The notes under the pieces are model-generated. The model saw only the letters and a program-made list of their open reading frames with translations, searched no databases and had not been told where the DNA came from. A stretch of 64,000 nt of DNA, taken from contig JAJVDF010000780.1 of NCBI GenBank assembly GCA_022410635.1, positions 212,978 through 276,977 on the forward strand. Reading direction: 5' to 3'. Positions within the stretch are counted from its first letter, which is position 1; every line of letters begins with the position of its first letter. Of the stretch, positions 1 through 10,320 are shown one piece after another. The DNA is from Tretioscincus oriximinensis. Lineage: Eukaryota; Chordata; Lepidosauria; Squamata; Gymnophthalmidae. The position numbers and the translations under genes are program-made.

Positions 1-1105
1 GATTAAATCCTGATGTAACAGAACTTCATTGAATACAATGCGTAGATTGGTACCAACTCATTTTTAAACAGTTTACAAAAATCAGCCGTAAAGCCATCCG
101 GCCCGGCACTTTCCCTACTTTTAAATTCAATATTGCAGTTGTGATTTCCTCTTCTGATATTTCTGTATTTAAGATATTGATCTCTTCCGGGAATAAATGA
201 GTGCTTACTTGAAGAAAAGCATCATTAATCTGTCTGGGACTATATAATTTTTGATAGAATTGGCAATATAATTTCTAGTATCTTTATCATTAGAGATCAC
301 CTGATTATTAGTAGTTTTCAGCATACTAATTCTCTTTTTGGCTGATTTCACTTTCAACGATGCTGCCATCTTTTTCATACTTCTAGCATCCCATGATAGA
401 AGTTTGTTTTTATGATATATGCTTGCTTTTATCAGTGAAATTCTATCTAAAGATTCTAGTTGTTCTTTTAGTGTGTCAGTTCTTCTTTTGGTATCATGTG
501 AATAGTGTGATAAGAGTCTAGATTGCCAGAACTGTATTTAATTTATTAAACTCCATCTATACATATTTCTTTGTCTACTTAACCTAATATCTTGTTGCAA
601 GCATAAACCTCACATTGTGGCTTTAAATGAGTCCTATATCAGGGATTCAGACTGAATTGTCTGTCTATTTCTCTGAAAAAAATCACAAATCTCCCATTTC
701 ATATTAGCCAGCACTGTTGAACTGACTGCCCAATCAGGAGAGAATATCCAAAATTTCATCGGAGCTTCATATGCTTTTGAAAAGGATGCGAAAACCAGGG
801 CTTGGTCAGATAACTAGATTGCGCCAGTTTCAACTGTTTGTAAAAATAAAGCATTATTTAATCTAAAGAAAATGTAGTCCAAAAAGCTAAANGTTTGGTG
901 CCTCCCAGAGAAAAAAGTTGGGTTATTTTGTTTACCCCATTCTAAGTAAAAATCTTTTAAATGCCATCAATTCAGAGAGACTGGTCGTGAAATGTTCTGG
1001 TGCCCTATTATAGGGCACCGCAAATTGGTGTTAAAATCACCCCCAGTAATGAAATCGCCTTGAATATGGGGTTCTACTTTACTCATCAGGTTGTGTATAA
1101 AAATA
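1..1105 (-). mobile_element. L1 LINE fragment, ORF2 endonuclease and start of reverse transcriptase
   Basis: This is decayed L1 ORF2 read on the minus strand. Near 1040-1065 the reverse complement encodes a GGDFN motif, as in the L1 apurinic-like endonuclease. Near 890-930 it encodes a SGRHQ...DYIFF-like stretch that matches the same part of the complete L1 at 10.6-16.9 kb. Around 80-115 it encodes ESAGPDGFTADF, typical of the fingers of L1 reverse transcriptase. Stops and frameshifts are frequent, so it is dead. It is cut by the left window edge and abuts a CR1 piece near 1100, where its 5' part is missing. Confidence 0.85.
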
Positions 1106-1680
1106 TTGTGGAACTNTAGAAGGTGCAAAAAGAGGGCAGCAAGAATGATCAAGGAGCTGGAACACTCCTCTTATGAAATCATGCTGCAATGTCTGGCTCT
1201 CTTCACTCTCAAAAGACCATGTTTAAAAGGGGTTCTGATTGAAGTGTATCAGATCATGTATGGAGTAGACAAAGTGGAGAGAGAGAGAAATTCCTATGCC
1301 TGTCATACAACACTGGCATCAGGGAGCACTTTTTGAAGCTGACTGATAGAAGAACTAGAATAGACAAGGGGAAGTTTTTTTTTTAATCCAGTAGTTGGTG
1401 GCAGCCTGGATAGATTTAAGAAAAGATAAAACAAATTCATGGAAGCCAAGTGTATTGACAAATACTANGGTGACTACTTAGGCACTGCATTCAGGTTGGG
1501 GACAGTCAAGTTTGTTCTGAATGCCTTTGGTAGGGAGTTGAGAGGGAGTGAAGATTTTGCCTTTTACTTCTGCAGAAGTATGGCAAGCAGTGACCTTCTG
1601 TGTGAACCAGAATGTCAGCCTGGATGGTTTGTGGTCCAATTCAGCATAGCTCCTCTTATGTTCTTACTAGTAGAGGATAG
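1100..1680 (+). mobile_element. CR1-like LINE fragment, type B
   Basis: The sequence aligns by eye with the longer copy at 57.7-58.5 kb. It encodes the C-terminal RT tail (FTLKRPCLKGVLIEVYQIMYG, compare LERQCLRGDLIEVYKTMHG there), then a 3' UTR ending in 'CTCTTATGTTCTTA', the octamer tail of this type. Several stops and Ns show decay. The 5' side is truncated, as is usual for CR1 insertions. Confidence 0.8.
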
Positions 1681-2084
1681 CTATTCTGAAGCCNGTGAAT
1701 GGAATGGCCTTCTAGCCCCACCAATTGCTCACTCCCTTGCCCTCCCTCCACACTGCCCCNACTGGTCACCATTGCTGTTACCACTGCTGTTGTGACAATC
1801 AGTGAGGCTGGCTATTGGAATTGATTTGGTTACTGCAGACCCTGATGCCCATCCACGGCATGGAACAATGCCATATCGGCAAGGGGGTTGGGCTTAAAGA
1901 TGTTGTCTTGCCCATAGTCTGGCTTCAACTTGACATAGAGCAGCGATCGCCATGATTTGCGAGACATGAATTAGTTAGAGGAGGATATTCTTATGGTGTT
2001 AATAAGGGGACTTTATGGGGCTTTAGAAAGTCCTCTACACTCAAAGAGAGGATGTGTCAATGTAGCAGATGCTGTTCAACATGA
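1681..2084. other. No recognised feature
   Basis: I see no gene or clear repeat. The start resembles the sequence just after the type B CR1 tail near 29.6 kb ('TTACTAGTRGARGATRGC'), so the pair may be a longer shared repeat. Confidence 0.4.
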
Positions 2085-2200
2085 ACAGGATAACGTAATG
2101 TGAGCAGTACAAGCAGTTTCAGTTCTGGGATGGAAAAATTCTGCCAAATGGACTGAGCAGATGTTTTATCACTACTTAGCAGAATAAATAGTATTGAGTA
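2085..2200 (+). mobile_element. L1 ORF2 C-terminal scrap
   Basis: The plus strand encodes VQAVSVLGWKNSAKWTEQMF. This aligns with AHIVIARDWKDHTKWTQQIW, the last part of ORF2 in the complete L1 at 10.9-11.0 kb. Only the end of ORF2 remains. An A/T-rich stretch follows. Confidence 0.6.
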
Positions 2201-3400
2201 TAATTAATTCCCCCAAGCCAGGGTGTTTGGTGGTAGGGGGATAAACTCTTTCTTCTACTCTTTTTTTTTAAATTGCCTTTGTTCTTTATTTCTTACTATG
2301 GCCCCCTCCACACGACGAGTAAAACTCACAATCTAAATGAAATTGCAGATTTCACTTGTTCCTACCTACCTGCACAATCTGTGTGGTGCTGTTGAGGGGA
2401 TGTTGGGAAGATGATATTGAGCATGTCAGCCGGCTGCGATTCTGCAGTTCTACTGGCTGGCATCTTCTCACTCTGAATTCCCGCNACAGTGCAGCACATG
2501 CATCAGGATGCTCAACGGAAGAAAACATGTTTCATGCTGATTCCTGAAAAGATTGGCAATCACAGATTCCACATGGATATTGACAACTTCCAGAGAGGAT
2601 AACAGAAACTCTGTTATCCCATGGAGTGGTAGGCCTATGTATAACGTATATTATGTATTCAGTGTGATGTATTTGGTCTTACCTCTGTATTATATATTAT
2701 CTGAAAATCTACATTCTAAAAATGAACAAAATAAAAAGTGTAAAATGATTGTGCTTTGGTGCAAAACAAACCTAAATAACACCAGGGCTGTTTGCCTCTT
2801 TTTCCACTTTACTATTCAGAACTATCAGCCCATATTATCTCACACTGGAATTAACATGACACCAAATATCTCCCAATTTCCCTTTGTATGTTTGTTTTTT
2901 AAGACTTGGATACCTCAAGAGAGATAATCGTGAAACAGGTAAGTAGATAAATGCAAGAGTCGGCTGAGTAGTAATGTAAAGTTGCATGTAACTTGCAAAT
3001 GAAAAGATCATCCATCTTGTATGGCCCGCTCCACGATAGACCCTGTGCAACTTCAGAATCTACATGGACCTTGAGCCCCTGGGAGATCAATTTTAGTGAT
3101 GCAACTTGGTTCTGTACCAAAGTTCCCTGGATCTCAGTCTAGGCAGCCATTTTGTCCTCCTAGACTGAGTTACACTCTCCCAGTAGACAGAGGGGCCTAC
3201 CAGGGAATATTCCCCCCCCCCCCCTTAATTGCATCATACTGTAGTGTAAAAAGGAAAAGCCCAGATGTGGATTAAGCCTCATACTGGACCAATGTACTAC
3301 TCAATATAGAAAAGTCTTCAGGATCATCTCAATGAAACTGAATCTTAGATGAATCAGGACAGATAACAAAGAAAAATCTCCCCACATAGTACATAATATC
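2201..3400. other. No recognised feature; short C-rich tract near 3213
   Basis: No coding signal or known repeat is visible. A homopolymeric C run lies near 3213-3224. Open frames are short and lack recognisable motifs. Confidence 0.4.
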
Positions 3401-3409
3401 TACCAAGGA

Positions 3410-3525
3410 GATCTCCTAGCACATTAAAGACTATCAGGAAAAAGATAGACAGCATGAACTTTCATAGACAAGTCTACTTCTTCAGATGTTTCTTCAATTT
3501 ATGAGAGCTCATGCTGGCTTCGGAA
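3410..3525 (-). repeat. Penelope-type hammerhead repeat, diverged
   Basis: This copy belongs to the family at 8.8-9.0 kb and 62.7 kb. The minus strand carries the complete hammerhead-like core described in the separate entry. To its right is a degraded inverted second arm ('GAGAGCTCATGCTGG'), which suggests an original head-to-head arrangement. Confidence 0.65.
3452..3489 (-). ncRNA. Hammerhead ribozyme-like motif with intact core
   Basis: Read 5' to 3' on the minus strand, the order is ACAU (helix I, 5' strand), CUGAAGA (core), one A, GUAGAC-UU-GUCUAU (helix II with a closing G-U pair), GAA (core), AGUU (very short helix III), C at the cleavage position, and AUGC (helix I, 3' strand). All core elements expected of a hammerhead are present, with C at position 17. 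Helix I has one mismatch. The extra A before helix II departs from the textbook form. Activity is inferred, not shown. Confidence 0.55.
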
Positions 3526-3529
3526 TTTA

Positions 3530-3800
3530 CTTCCTGGTGGTGGTAGCTAGCAGCCTGAATAGTTTTAAAAGAGGATTAGACAAGTTCATGGAAACCAAGG
3601 GTATAAGCAGCTACTAAGATGGTGCAACATGCAGTATTTCTGATATACCATTTGCAGAACATCGAGAACCGGTAACGTTTCTGCCTTCTTGTTTTAGACT
3701 GCTCAGGTGCATTTGGTGGACTACTATGTGAAACATAATAGTAGAGTAGATGAGCCCTAGCCTATTTAAGCAGGCACTTCTTATGTTCTTATGGCTCTTT
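3530..3800 (+). mobile_element. CR1-like LINE 3' fragment, type B
   Basis: It encodes a decayed '...VVVASSLNSFKRGLDKFMETKG' style RT tail (gtggtagctagcagcctg, then gacaagttcatggaaacc). The type B 3' UTR follows, including 'GACTGCTCAGGTGCATTTGG', and it finishes in 'TTCTTATGTTCTTATGG' at about 3779-3795. Confidence 0.85.
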
Positions 3801-4165
3801 TTAAATAAACATACACACACACAATACATAATAAATCTTTGGAATTTGCTACTTTAACCAGTTTGGACAGTCTGGTGTGACCAGAGAAGTCAGATACATC
3901 CTCAGCATTGTTTATGATTAGGGTGTTTGCATGTAGCATAGTATATGGGTATCTTTATTATACATTCAATTACTTTCAGCTGCCACCCTTTAATAAAGTC
4001 TGATACTACCACTTATCTGTACATTATGTGTCTTTGTGTGAGGGATAGATCTGTAGGAAATGCACACTCCAGTCCCAGCTTTATCACAGCTCACGGACAC
4101 AGTTGTGTTTGTGAATCTTTCCCTCTCTGCCAGTCCCCCTTCAAATAAAAGCAGCTTTCTTTGTA
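3801..4165. other. No recognised feature
   Basis: Unique-looking sequence with a short CA run near 3809-3821. No gene or repeat identified. Confidence 0.4.
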
Positions 4166-4167
4166 AA

Positions 4168-4495
4168 CAGGCACGGATAGCTCAGTCGCTTAGGAAACGG
4201 CATCTCATCTGGGAGATGGGGTTTCGAAGCCCTGTATCAAACATGGGGAAGGGTGAGCACCTTCCACTAGCCTGTAGCTCTAGCCAACCCAGCTATTTGA
4301 AAGCGAGAATTGCAAGTAATTGCAACTGACTGCAAGTAGATACAGCCTGGTGGGGAAGATAGAATGTGAGCCTTTGGGCAAAAATATGCTTCTAAGCTGC
4401 TTTGAGTCCCTTTGAAAGGTGAGAAAAGCAGGGTATAAGAAACCAGTTCTTCTTCTCTTCTTCTCCTTCTCCTCCTCCTCCTCCTTCTCCTTCGA
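4168..4495 (+). mobile_element. tRNA-derived SINE, tRNA-Lys-like head with TTC/TCC tail
   Basis: The head 'GCACGGATAGCTCAGTCG' holds an A box, and 'GGTTTCGAAGCC' at about 4219-4230 is a B box, so it could be transcribed by RNA polymerase III. The overall head resembles tRNA-Lys. A SINE-specific body follows ('CTTCCACTAGCCTGTAGCTC'). The 3' end, 'TTTGAGTCCCTTTGAAAGG' then 'GAGAAAAGCAGGGTATAA', is of the type shared with Sauria SINEs and thought to derive from a LINE (Bov-B in the literature). It ends in a TTC/TCC microsatellite. Related copies lie at 10.1, 18.7 and 35.0 kb. Confidence 0.85.
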
Positions 4496-5317
4496 CCAAC
4501 ACAAACCAACAGAGGAAATACTGGAAATGTAACTTTAAAACAGTAATAATGTTGCTACTTAAATGTTTAGTTGATGCTGTTAAATGGCTACGTTCAGAGC
4601 CTCTCTGGGCATCCTATTCACACTCAGGCCAGCCTCACACTCCAGCTTCATTCAGGTCTAACAATCACACACACATCTATCCACACCTAAGGCACAACTG
4701 GATTCAAACACTCACAATGTCACGCTCTATTACGCACAGCAACTCATACAGACCCAACATGCCAAGACTCCTCAGAAGTCATCCTCACATTACAAACAAC
4801 ACTGAATAATAGTTTGGTGCGCATTGCTGCCCATTTCTATCATCTATGATGGCAGTGAGGCATCCTACAGCAGGCAAGACATTGTATTTCTGAAGTCCCC
4901 TTGCTGGAAGATGATGAACAGTACATAGTACCTGTTTATGCTCTACTTGTGAGTTTTGATCCATACTTGTGACCACTGAACAAATCACTGCTGAACAAAT
5001 TGCCCTGCTGAGGTGTGGGAGGGGGTGTGGCCCCCAGGGGATGTTACAAATATCAAAATGGCCATTCACAGAAAAAATGTTCCCCACCCCTGATGTCAAA
5101 AGTGGGAGGAATACATAAAAGGTTATAAAGTTACTTGCTGATTCTAAGCCATAAGATATTGTGCTTAATTGAAACTGATCAAAGAACTTTTTTATTCGTG
5201 TATTAAGTAAAATAAGGTTCTTGTTTGACACCTGGAGTGCTGTATGTGTTCCATACACTTTACAGCAGTGAGGGGAGCTAGTGAACAAAGCTAATTCCTC
5301 AATAAATAGTGGTCTCA
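4496..5317. other. No recognised gene; mixed unique sequence
   Basis: No coding or RNA gene evidence. I cannot place this stretch in any of the repeat families seen elsewhere in the window. Confidence 0.35.
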
Positions 5318-6016
5318 ACATTCCAAGGTATTTGGAATGACAGGTTTTGGAACATTGGCAGCCTCCAGAGGCCAATGACACCCAGAGGGTCATCGGCCTG
5401 TGGAATTTACTTCCAGAAGAGGTAGTGGTAGCTAACAGCTTGGATAGCTTCAAGACAGGACTAGACAGGCTCATGGACACCAAGGGTATGAATGGGTACT
5501 AGGATGGATGTCTGGATGTTGCCTCTGGGATGGAGCAACAGGCAGGACTCCTGAAGTGCCACTTGCAGGGAGTCATGAACAGGTGCATATTTTGCTTTCC
5601 TCTGTTCAGACTGCCCAGGTGCATCTGGTGGGCCTCTGTGTGAGACAGAATGCTTGACTAGGTGGGCTCTGGCCTGATCCAGGATGGCTCTTCTTATGTT
5701 CTTATGACAAGGCTTGGAACTTTGACAGCCTTCAGAGATCAATGATAGGGCTCAAAACTTTGGCAGTCTCCAGAGACCCGAGTCCTGAGTTGGAAACAGG
5801 ACAGAAAACAGAGAGAAGTAATAAAGGGACAGTTCTCTTGGTGGAAAGCTGTGAGAAGTGGAATATCCTAGGGTTCAATACTGGCAGGGAAAGGAAGGAA
5901 GGAAAAGAAGAGGGTGTAGGAGAGAGTGGGTGGAAGCATGGATGAGAGCAAGGGTGAAGGGGCTAGAGCCCACTACATTGCTGTTATGCAACAGGCGAGT
6001 TCCACTAGTACATATA
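5318..6016 (+). repeat. Unclassified repeat Y, split by a CR1 insertion
   Basis: 5318-5366 and 5709-6016 match successive parts of the repeat units at 60.95-61.71 kb. Landmarks are 'TTGGCAGCCTCCAGAG', 'GTGAGAAGTGGAATATCC', an internal GGAA-rich tract, and 'GGGGCTAGAGCCCACTACAT' near the end. The type B CR1 at 5367-5708 interrupts it, so Y was there first. I cannot assign Y to a known class. Confidence 0.6.
5367..5708 (+). mobile_element. CR1-like LINE 3' end, type B, inserted in repeat Y
   Basis: It starts at 'ACCCAGAGGGTCATCGGCCT' and encodes GLWNLLPEEVVVANSLDSFK, the conserved end of the CR1 RT. The 3' UTR ends in two TTCTTATG octamers at about 5692-5707. This is one of the best preserved type B copies here and is nearly colinear with 22.7-23.07 kb. 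Confidence 0.9.
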
Positions 6017-7335
6017 TAAAGTGACACTTGGCAAACACAACAACAAGACAAGGTTCTTATGGTGGGGATCTTTAAGGGGAAATGTATATAAATACAAATT
6101 CAAAGATTCCAAAGTGGGAAATATATATGTGTGATAAATGTGAACAGTAAGAAGCCCCTGATATCACAGTTAAGCTATGAAGACCTGCTTGAAACGTCTA
6201 CCCATTTTTCTATCTCTATTCAGTTACAAAATGTTGAGGAATGCAAGAACTCAGGAAAGAGTGCTCAGGCTCAGCTGCTCTTCTTCAGTCATCAGCAGGT
6301 CTCTCTGGCCTCCTCAAACTAACAGGGAAATGGCATGTTGCCAGTTTGTCATCCTTTGACAGGATGCATCTAATTTCTAGCTTCATGCCCATTGCTTTGC
6401 ATTTAGCATCTCCTTACATTCAATCCCCTTTGCTCCCTGCGGCTTTGAAGGGCTGGAGTGCTGGTTATCTATGTTGCCTTCCATCATGCAGCTTGTTACA
6501 GAATTCACACACACCCCAACTGTCCTTGGGTGAACTACCCAAGCAAGCAGGTGGAGACGATCCTTGCTGGAAGTGAGAAATTGTATTCTGACTGACAGAA
6601 ATAACAGATATATGAGTAATAATGAAGCCCGCTGGGAAGGCTGAATGGGATAGTGCAGGAAGGAGAGGAACTTGCATATTTTTGAAACATTTATTGGGGG
6701 CTTGATCCAAATCCATTGCTATGCGGGAAGGAGTGCCTTCCATTAATACTGCTGAACCTCTTGCTGGTGGTTCTGGATTTAGAACCATTTGTCAGAAACA
6801 TATCATTTATATTTAAATGCCTGTAGGCTCTCTGGCATTGTGAATGATCTCGATCTAACCTGAAGTTGGAGGGAACCTTTTGTCAACAAGAAGAAACTCA
6901 TCCTCAAATACTGAGCCTCCTCTAAAGTAAACAAGAGGGGCTTTGCAGACACTTAAACCATTTAAAAAAATCTCATTGAATAGCCAAAATGTGTTCAGAA
7001 TAGTGATGAACAGGGTACCTGGATTCACTTAGGATTACAAAACTTTGGACACTTGTGAAAGGAAATCTAAATTCTACAGGTGTTCCATATCCAATTAGAA
7101 AATTCATTTGTTTATTAATTTGTTTGTTAATGCTCTCCACCATAAGACGTCAGAGCAGGTTATACTGGATTAAAATCCAACAATAACAGAACTATCAAAA
7201 TGCAGGCAGTCCCCGTACTTCGCAGGGATTCTAGATGTTCATTGGCTGTTTAATTTGAAGTAAATAAAGTCCTGGCACATTCTTAATGAGCATAGATTTG
7301 CTTCCTAGGATGTGAGGTGACGTCTGAGAGTTCAC
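6017..7335. other. No recognised feature
   Basis: Largely unique-looking A/T-rich DNA. The open frames near 6.1-6.8 kb overlap on both strands and have no family motif. No tRNA or repeat head is visible. Confidence 0.4.
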
Positions 7336-7631
7336 CTAGGCAAGGAAGGAATGAAGCTTTGTTTTCATTGTCGCTGGGAAGGACTAGAAAGAATGGGATG
7401 AAACTGCAAGGAAGTAGATATAGATTAGGTATCAGAAATAACTTTTTAACAGTAAGGATGATAAACCAGTGGAACAGGTTGTTGCAGGAGGTGGAAAGTT
7501 TTCCTTCACTGGAAGTTTTCAAACAGAGGCTGGAAAGCCATCTGTCTGGGATATTCTAGTGAATCCTGCATTGAGCAGGAAGTTGGACCCCATGACCCTA
7601 GTGGTCTCTTCCAACTCTATGGTTCTATGAA
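7336..7631 (+). mobile_element. CR1-like LINE 3' end, type A
   Basis: It encodes the RT tail with GMKLQGSRYRLGIRNNFLTV and INQWNRLLQEVESFPSLEVF, then stops near 7559. The short 3' UTR ends in 'CCAACTCTATGGTTCTATG', the ATTCTATG-type octamer repeat typical of CR1. It is 5' truncated. A GGAA microsatellite follows at 7640-7680. Confidence 0.9.
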
Positions 7632-8813
7632 AGGAAGAACAAAAAGAAGGGAGGGAAGGAAGGAAGGAGGGAGGGAAGAAAGTGTAGCATGTGGCAAGAT
7701 CCTAGAAGTTGTGACTCAACTAATGTCATCATTGGATCTCACCAAATATTCTGATAAGCAAAATCATATTGCGGAGCCATGCACATGTATGCAGGCCAGG
7801 GTGATAGGCAAAGTCTGTCTCCTCTTAATATCCAGCTTATTTATTCCCTTGCTGTCCACAGGCATCCTAAAACAAATTAAAATCAGGAGTAAACTAAATT
7901 AAAATTGCAGCCCCAAGAGCCAAGACCATGGAAATAATTTCACTGCCAGCCCTAGGGAAATATGACAAATTCCAATGCGCACTTACAATAAGGACGAACT
8001 TCTTGCCATTTCCTCAGCACCGAACTTGATTTAGCCCCCTCCCCACCCATTTATTTCCAGGAACTTTGATCAGACTTAAAGCAACATGGTATCCTAAGAT
8101 GGAGCAACAGTTAAGTGTTTCTGCTATTTGAGTCTTTTCAGGTGGTTCAAGAAGCCTGGCTTTCTAAGCAACATTAGATCATAAATGGGAACCAAGAGGG
8201 TGATTGGGAAATCCTTGCTTTGATTTCCCCATTGCGTGCTTCAATCTGTTGCATTTTATGCTTCACATTCACTGCAGATTTCCAAACTGTTTGGTAGTTC
8301 TATGTAACAGAGGCCACCAAATAAAATAAACCAGAAGTAGCTTATGAACATTTCTCACGATACAAGAATATGCACTACATATGAAGATTAGTCCCAGAGC
8401 ATGATTTGTTTGGAAAGGGATCACTCAGATTGGGAGCTCCGTACTGCTCACATGATTGTCATTTGCTCAAAAGGAACCTGAACCAGGAAATATTTGTTCC
8501 CATTTCACTATTTTCACCTGGGATTTTCTTGGCGGAGCAAAGGACACGGACATGGAAGTCAATCATTTCACTGTCCTCTCTTGTCCTGTTTCACATACAA
8601 GGATAACTAAGAAACACAAGGTAAACTCAAACTGGCTTTACTTCAGCTACAGGATACTAACAAAGGAGCTCTGGAGAAACCAGCCACACAGCTAAAAGAA
8701 GCTTGAACCTTAGATATGCAGACCCAAGAGCTGGTATTTAATATACATCGTGCAGATTTATACAGCTAACACAAAACATAGAACAGAAATAGCTGCAACC
8801 ATCTTTGGAGTGT
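7632..8813. other. GGAA-rich tract, then no recognised feature
   Basis: A purine tract of GGAA/GGGA units lies at about 7640-7680. The remainder is unique-looking, with no gene, RNA or repeat identified. The part at 8220-8300 is A/T-rich and could be old non-coding sequence under constraint, but this cannot be judged from one genome. Confidence 0.4.
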
Positions 8814-8827
8814 CTAGCTTATTTATA
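8814..8827. repeat. Left target-site duplication of the palindromic element
   Basis: CTAGCTTATTTATA occurs here and again at 9039-9052, identical over 14 nt, directly flanking 8828-9038. This shows a retrotransposition-like insertion. Confidence 0.85.
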
Positions 8828-8913
8828 TTTCAGAGAAATAGCTGTGTTAGTCTAGCAGAAAGTCCAGCAAAGGAGCTAGCAGCACTTTGAGACTAACTTG
8901 AGAAAAGTGGTTG

Positions 8914-8951
8914 GCATAAGCTTTCGTAGACAGGTCTACTTCTTCAGATGC
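8914..8951 (-). ncRNA. Hammerhead ribozyme-like motif, left arm
   Basis: On the minus strand the order is GCAU, CUGAAGA, A, GUAGAC-CU-GUCUAC, GAA, AGCU, U, AUGC. Helix I is 4 bp (GCAU/AUGC) and helix II is 6 perfect pairs with a 2-nt loop. The AGCU of helix III is self-complementary, so it could pair between two molecules. Cleavage would fall after the U preceding AUGC. The motif is the mirror image of the one at 8950-8987. Confidence 0.6.
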
Positions 8952-8987
8952 ATCTGAAGAAGTAGACCTGTCTACGAAAGCTTATGC
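8950..8987 (+). ncRNA. Hammerhead ribozyme-like motif, right arm
   Basis: GCAT 8950-8953, CTGAAGA 8954-8960, GTAGAC 8962-8967, GTCTAC 8970-8975, GAA 8976-8978, AGCT 8979-8982, T 8983 as the cleavage-site base, and ATGC 8984-8987. The core fits the CUGANGA...GAA...UH hammerhead rule except for one extra A at 8961. The extremely short helix III matches the published 'diminished stem III' variants that act as dimers. Function is inferred. Confidence 0.6.
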
Positions 8988-9038
8988 CAACCACTTTTCT
9001 CAAGTTAGTCTCAAAGTGCTTCTAGCTCCTTTGCTGGA

Positions 9039-9052
9039 CTAGCTTATTTATA
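9039..9052. repeat. Right target-site duplication of the palindromic element
   Basis: The second CTAGCTTATTTATA, identical to 8814-8827. Confidence 0.85.
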
Positions 9053-10132
9053 GAAATAGTTGAAGACTGGGTGTGTTTCATTCCATGAGCTCTTTCAACT
9101 AGCTTCATTAACCCTTTCTGTGAGTGACAAAATCCATCAACTTGTTCTTTTCCTTCCTCAGTATGGCCCTGAAAGAAAGTCCTGTCTGCAGCTCAGAGAC
9201 TTCTAGGTAGGCTATCTATGGCCAGAAACTAAGACCCAGCCGGGTCCTTGGTGGACGAAGAGGGTGTATATTCCCAAGGGAATACAGACTTATCCTTAGA
9301 AAACCTTTTTACCCATCTGAATTGGGATTACTGAACAGGTGTGTGATCAAGGCCTGAGAGATATTTTGCACCTACTTCTACCTGACAACATTTATCCACC
9401 TGCTGTTAAACTGCAGCATATAGCTGCTGAAGACTTTTGTGGCCTGCTGTGTCAGAACGAATGACATCATTTATTTCACTAAGAGGAAAAGAAAGAAATA
9501 AAATCATGAAGCACAAGTATTTCTTAACATTTTTATATATTAAAATAGCAATATATATGGCCCTGGAAAGATTACGGCAAACAAGTCATTGCACTTTCAA
9601 AAGAACTACATTCCATATTGATTTCAAAAGGAACTTATCATTTGTTCCTTACTCAGAAAGATTCTGGGAAATTGGAACCAATGTGGAAGCCTGTTACCAA
9701 GAATCACTACCATACTGATTCACACATCCTACTTAAAAGGCCTTCCATCTTCATCAAACTGATGGGGTTCATTATTTCAAAAGCCAAGAATTACAGGTCA
9801 GGATCTATAAAAGCTTGCAGATGNCTAAGCTTTGGTCTTCAAGACAGTCCATGGTGAAGGAAAAGATGCAAAATTGTATCTCAGAATTTATAAATATTTG
9901 TGCTTTATATTATTTATGTCATTTATATTCATGGCATACATGAGTGCATTATGGGTAGAAAAAGTTAAAATCATTCCTTTTCTCTTGTTGATGAGAAAAG
10001 GAAATACTTCAAACTTTTAAAAACAAGATTTTGTGTAGTATGGACACTATCCCTTTTCATGTTTCTAAACTCCTTACCCCAAGAGCCACAGCTGATCTGG
10101 CAATAGCAATGAATAATGGACTTATAGTTCAT
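9053..10132. other. No recognised feature
   Basis: Unique-looking sequence. The frame at 9437-9718 has no family motif. Nothing else is supported. Confidence 0.4.
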
Positions 10133-10320
10133 TACAGGCACAGATAGCTCAGTCGTTAAGGAATCCATCTCACATCTGGGAGATTGGGTTTCGAAGCCCT
10201 NTGCNGGACATGGGGAGGGGTGAGGACCTTCCACTAGCCTGTAGCTCTAGCAAACACAGCTATTTGAAAGCAAGAATTGCAAGAAATTGCAATTGTCTGC
10301 AACTAGTGGGGTGAATTCAG
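10133..10320 (+). mobile_element. tRNA-derived SINE, 3' truncated
   Basis: Same tRNA-Lys-like SINE as at 4168. The A box is in 'GCACAGATAGCTCAGTCG', the B box is 'GGTTTCGAAGCC' near 10187-10198, then the 'CTTCCACTAGCCTGTAGCTC' body. It stops before the LINE-like 3' end and has no pyrimidine tail. Confidence 0.8.

Larger units (their letters stand above)
8828..9038. repeat. Head-to-head hammerhead repeat (palindromic, Penelope-type)
   Basis: The element starts with 'TTTCAGAGAAATAGCTGTG', the typical end of this sauropsid repeat. Bases 8861-8950 and 8951-9040 are inverted copies with one mismatch (8880/9021) and no spacer. The last two bases of the right arm overlap the duplicated target. The centre is GATG|CATC. 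Each arm carries a hammerhead-like core. The right arm is truncated before the full head sequence. Penelope-like elements are known to carry hammerhead motifs with a reduced helix III; assignment to that group is by motif, because no RT or GIY-YIG domain is present. Confidence 0.8.

Noticed and set aside
4168..4240. Functional tRNA-Lys gene
   Set aside because: A and B boxes are present, but the cloverleaf is not kept (acceptor and anticodon stems broken) and a SINE body and tail follow.
4785..5483. 232-codon minus-strand frame
   Set aside because: It runs antisense through a CR1 tail (5367-5483) and unrelated sequence. It has no domain and no conserved pattern.
8861..9040. CRISPR array or rho-independent terminator
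   Set aside because: There is a single inverted pair, no regularly spaced repeats, and the context is a vertebrate genome. The target duplication and family copies show a transposable element.
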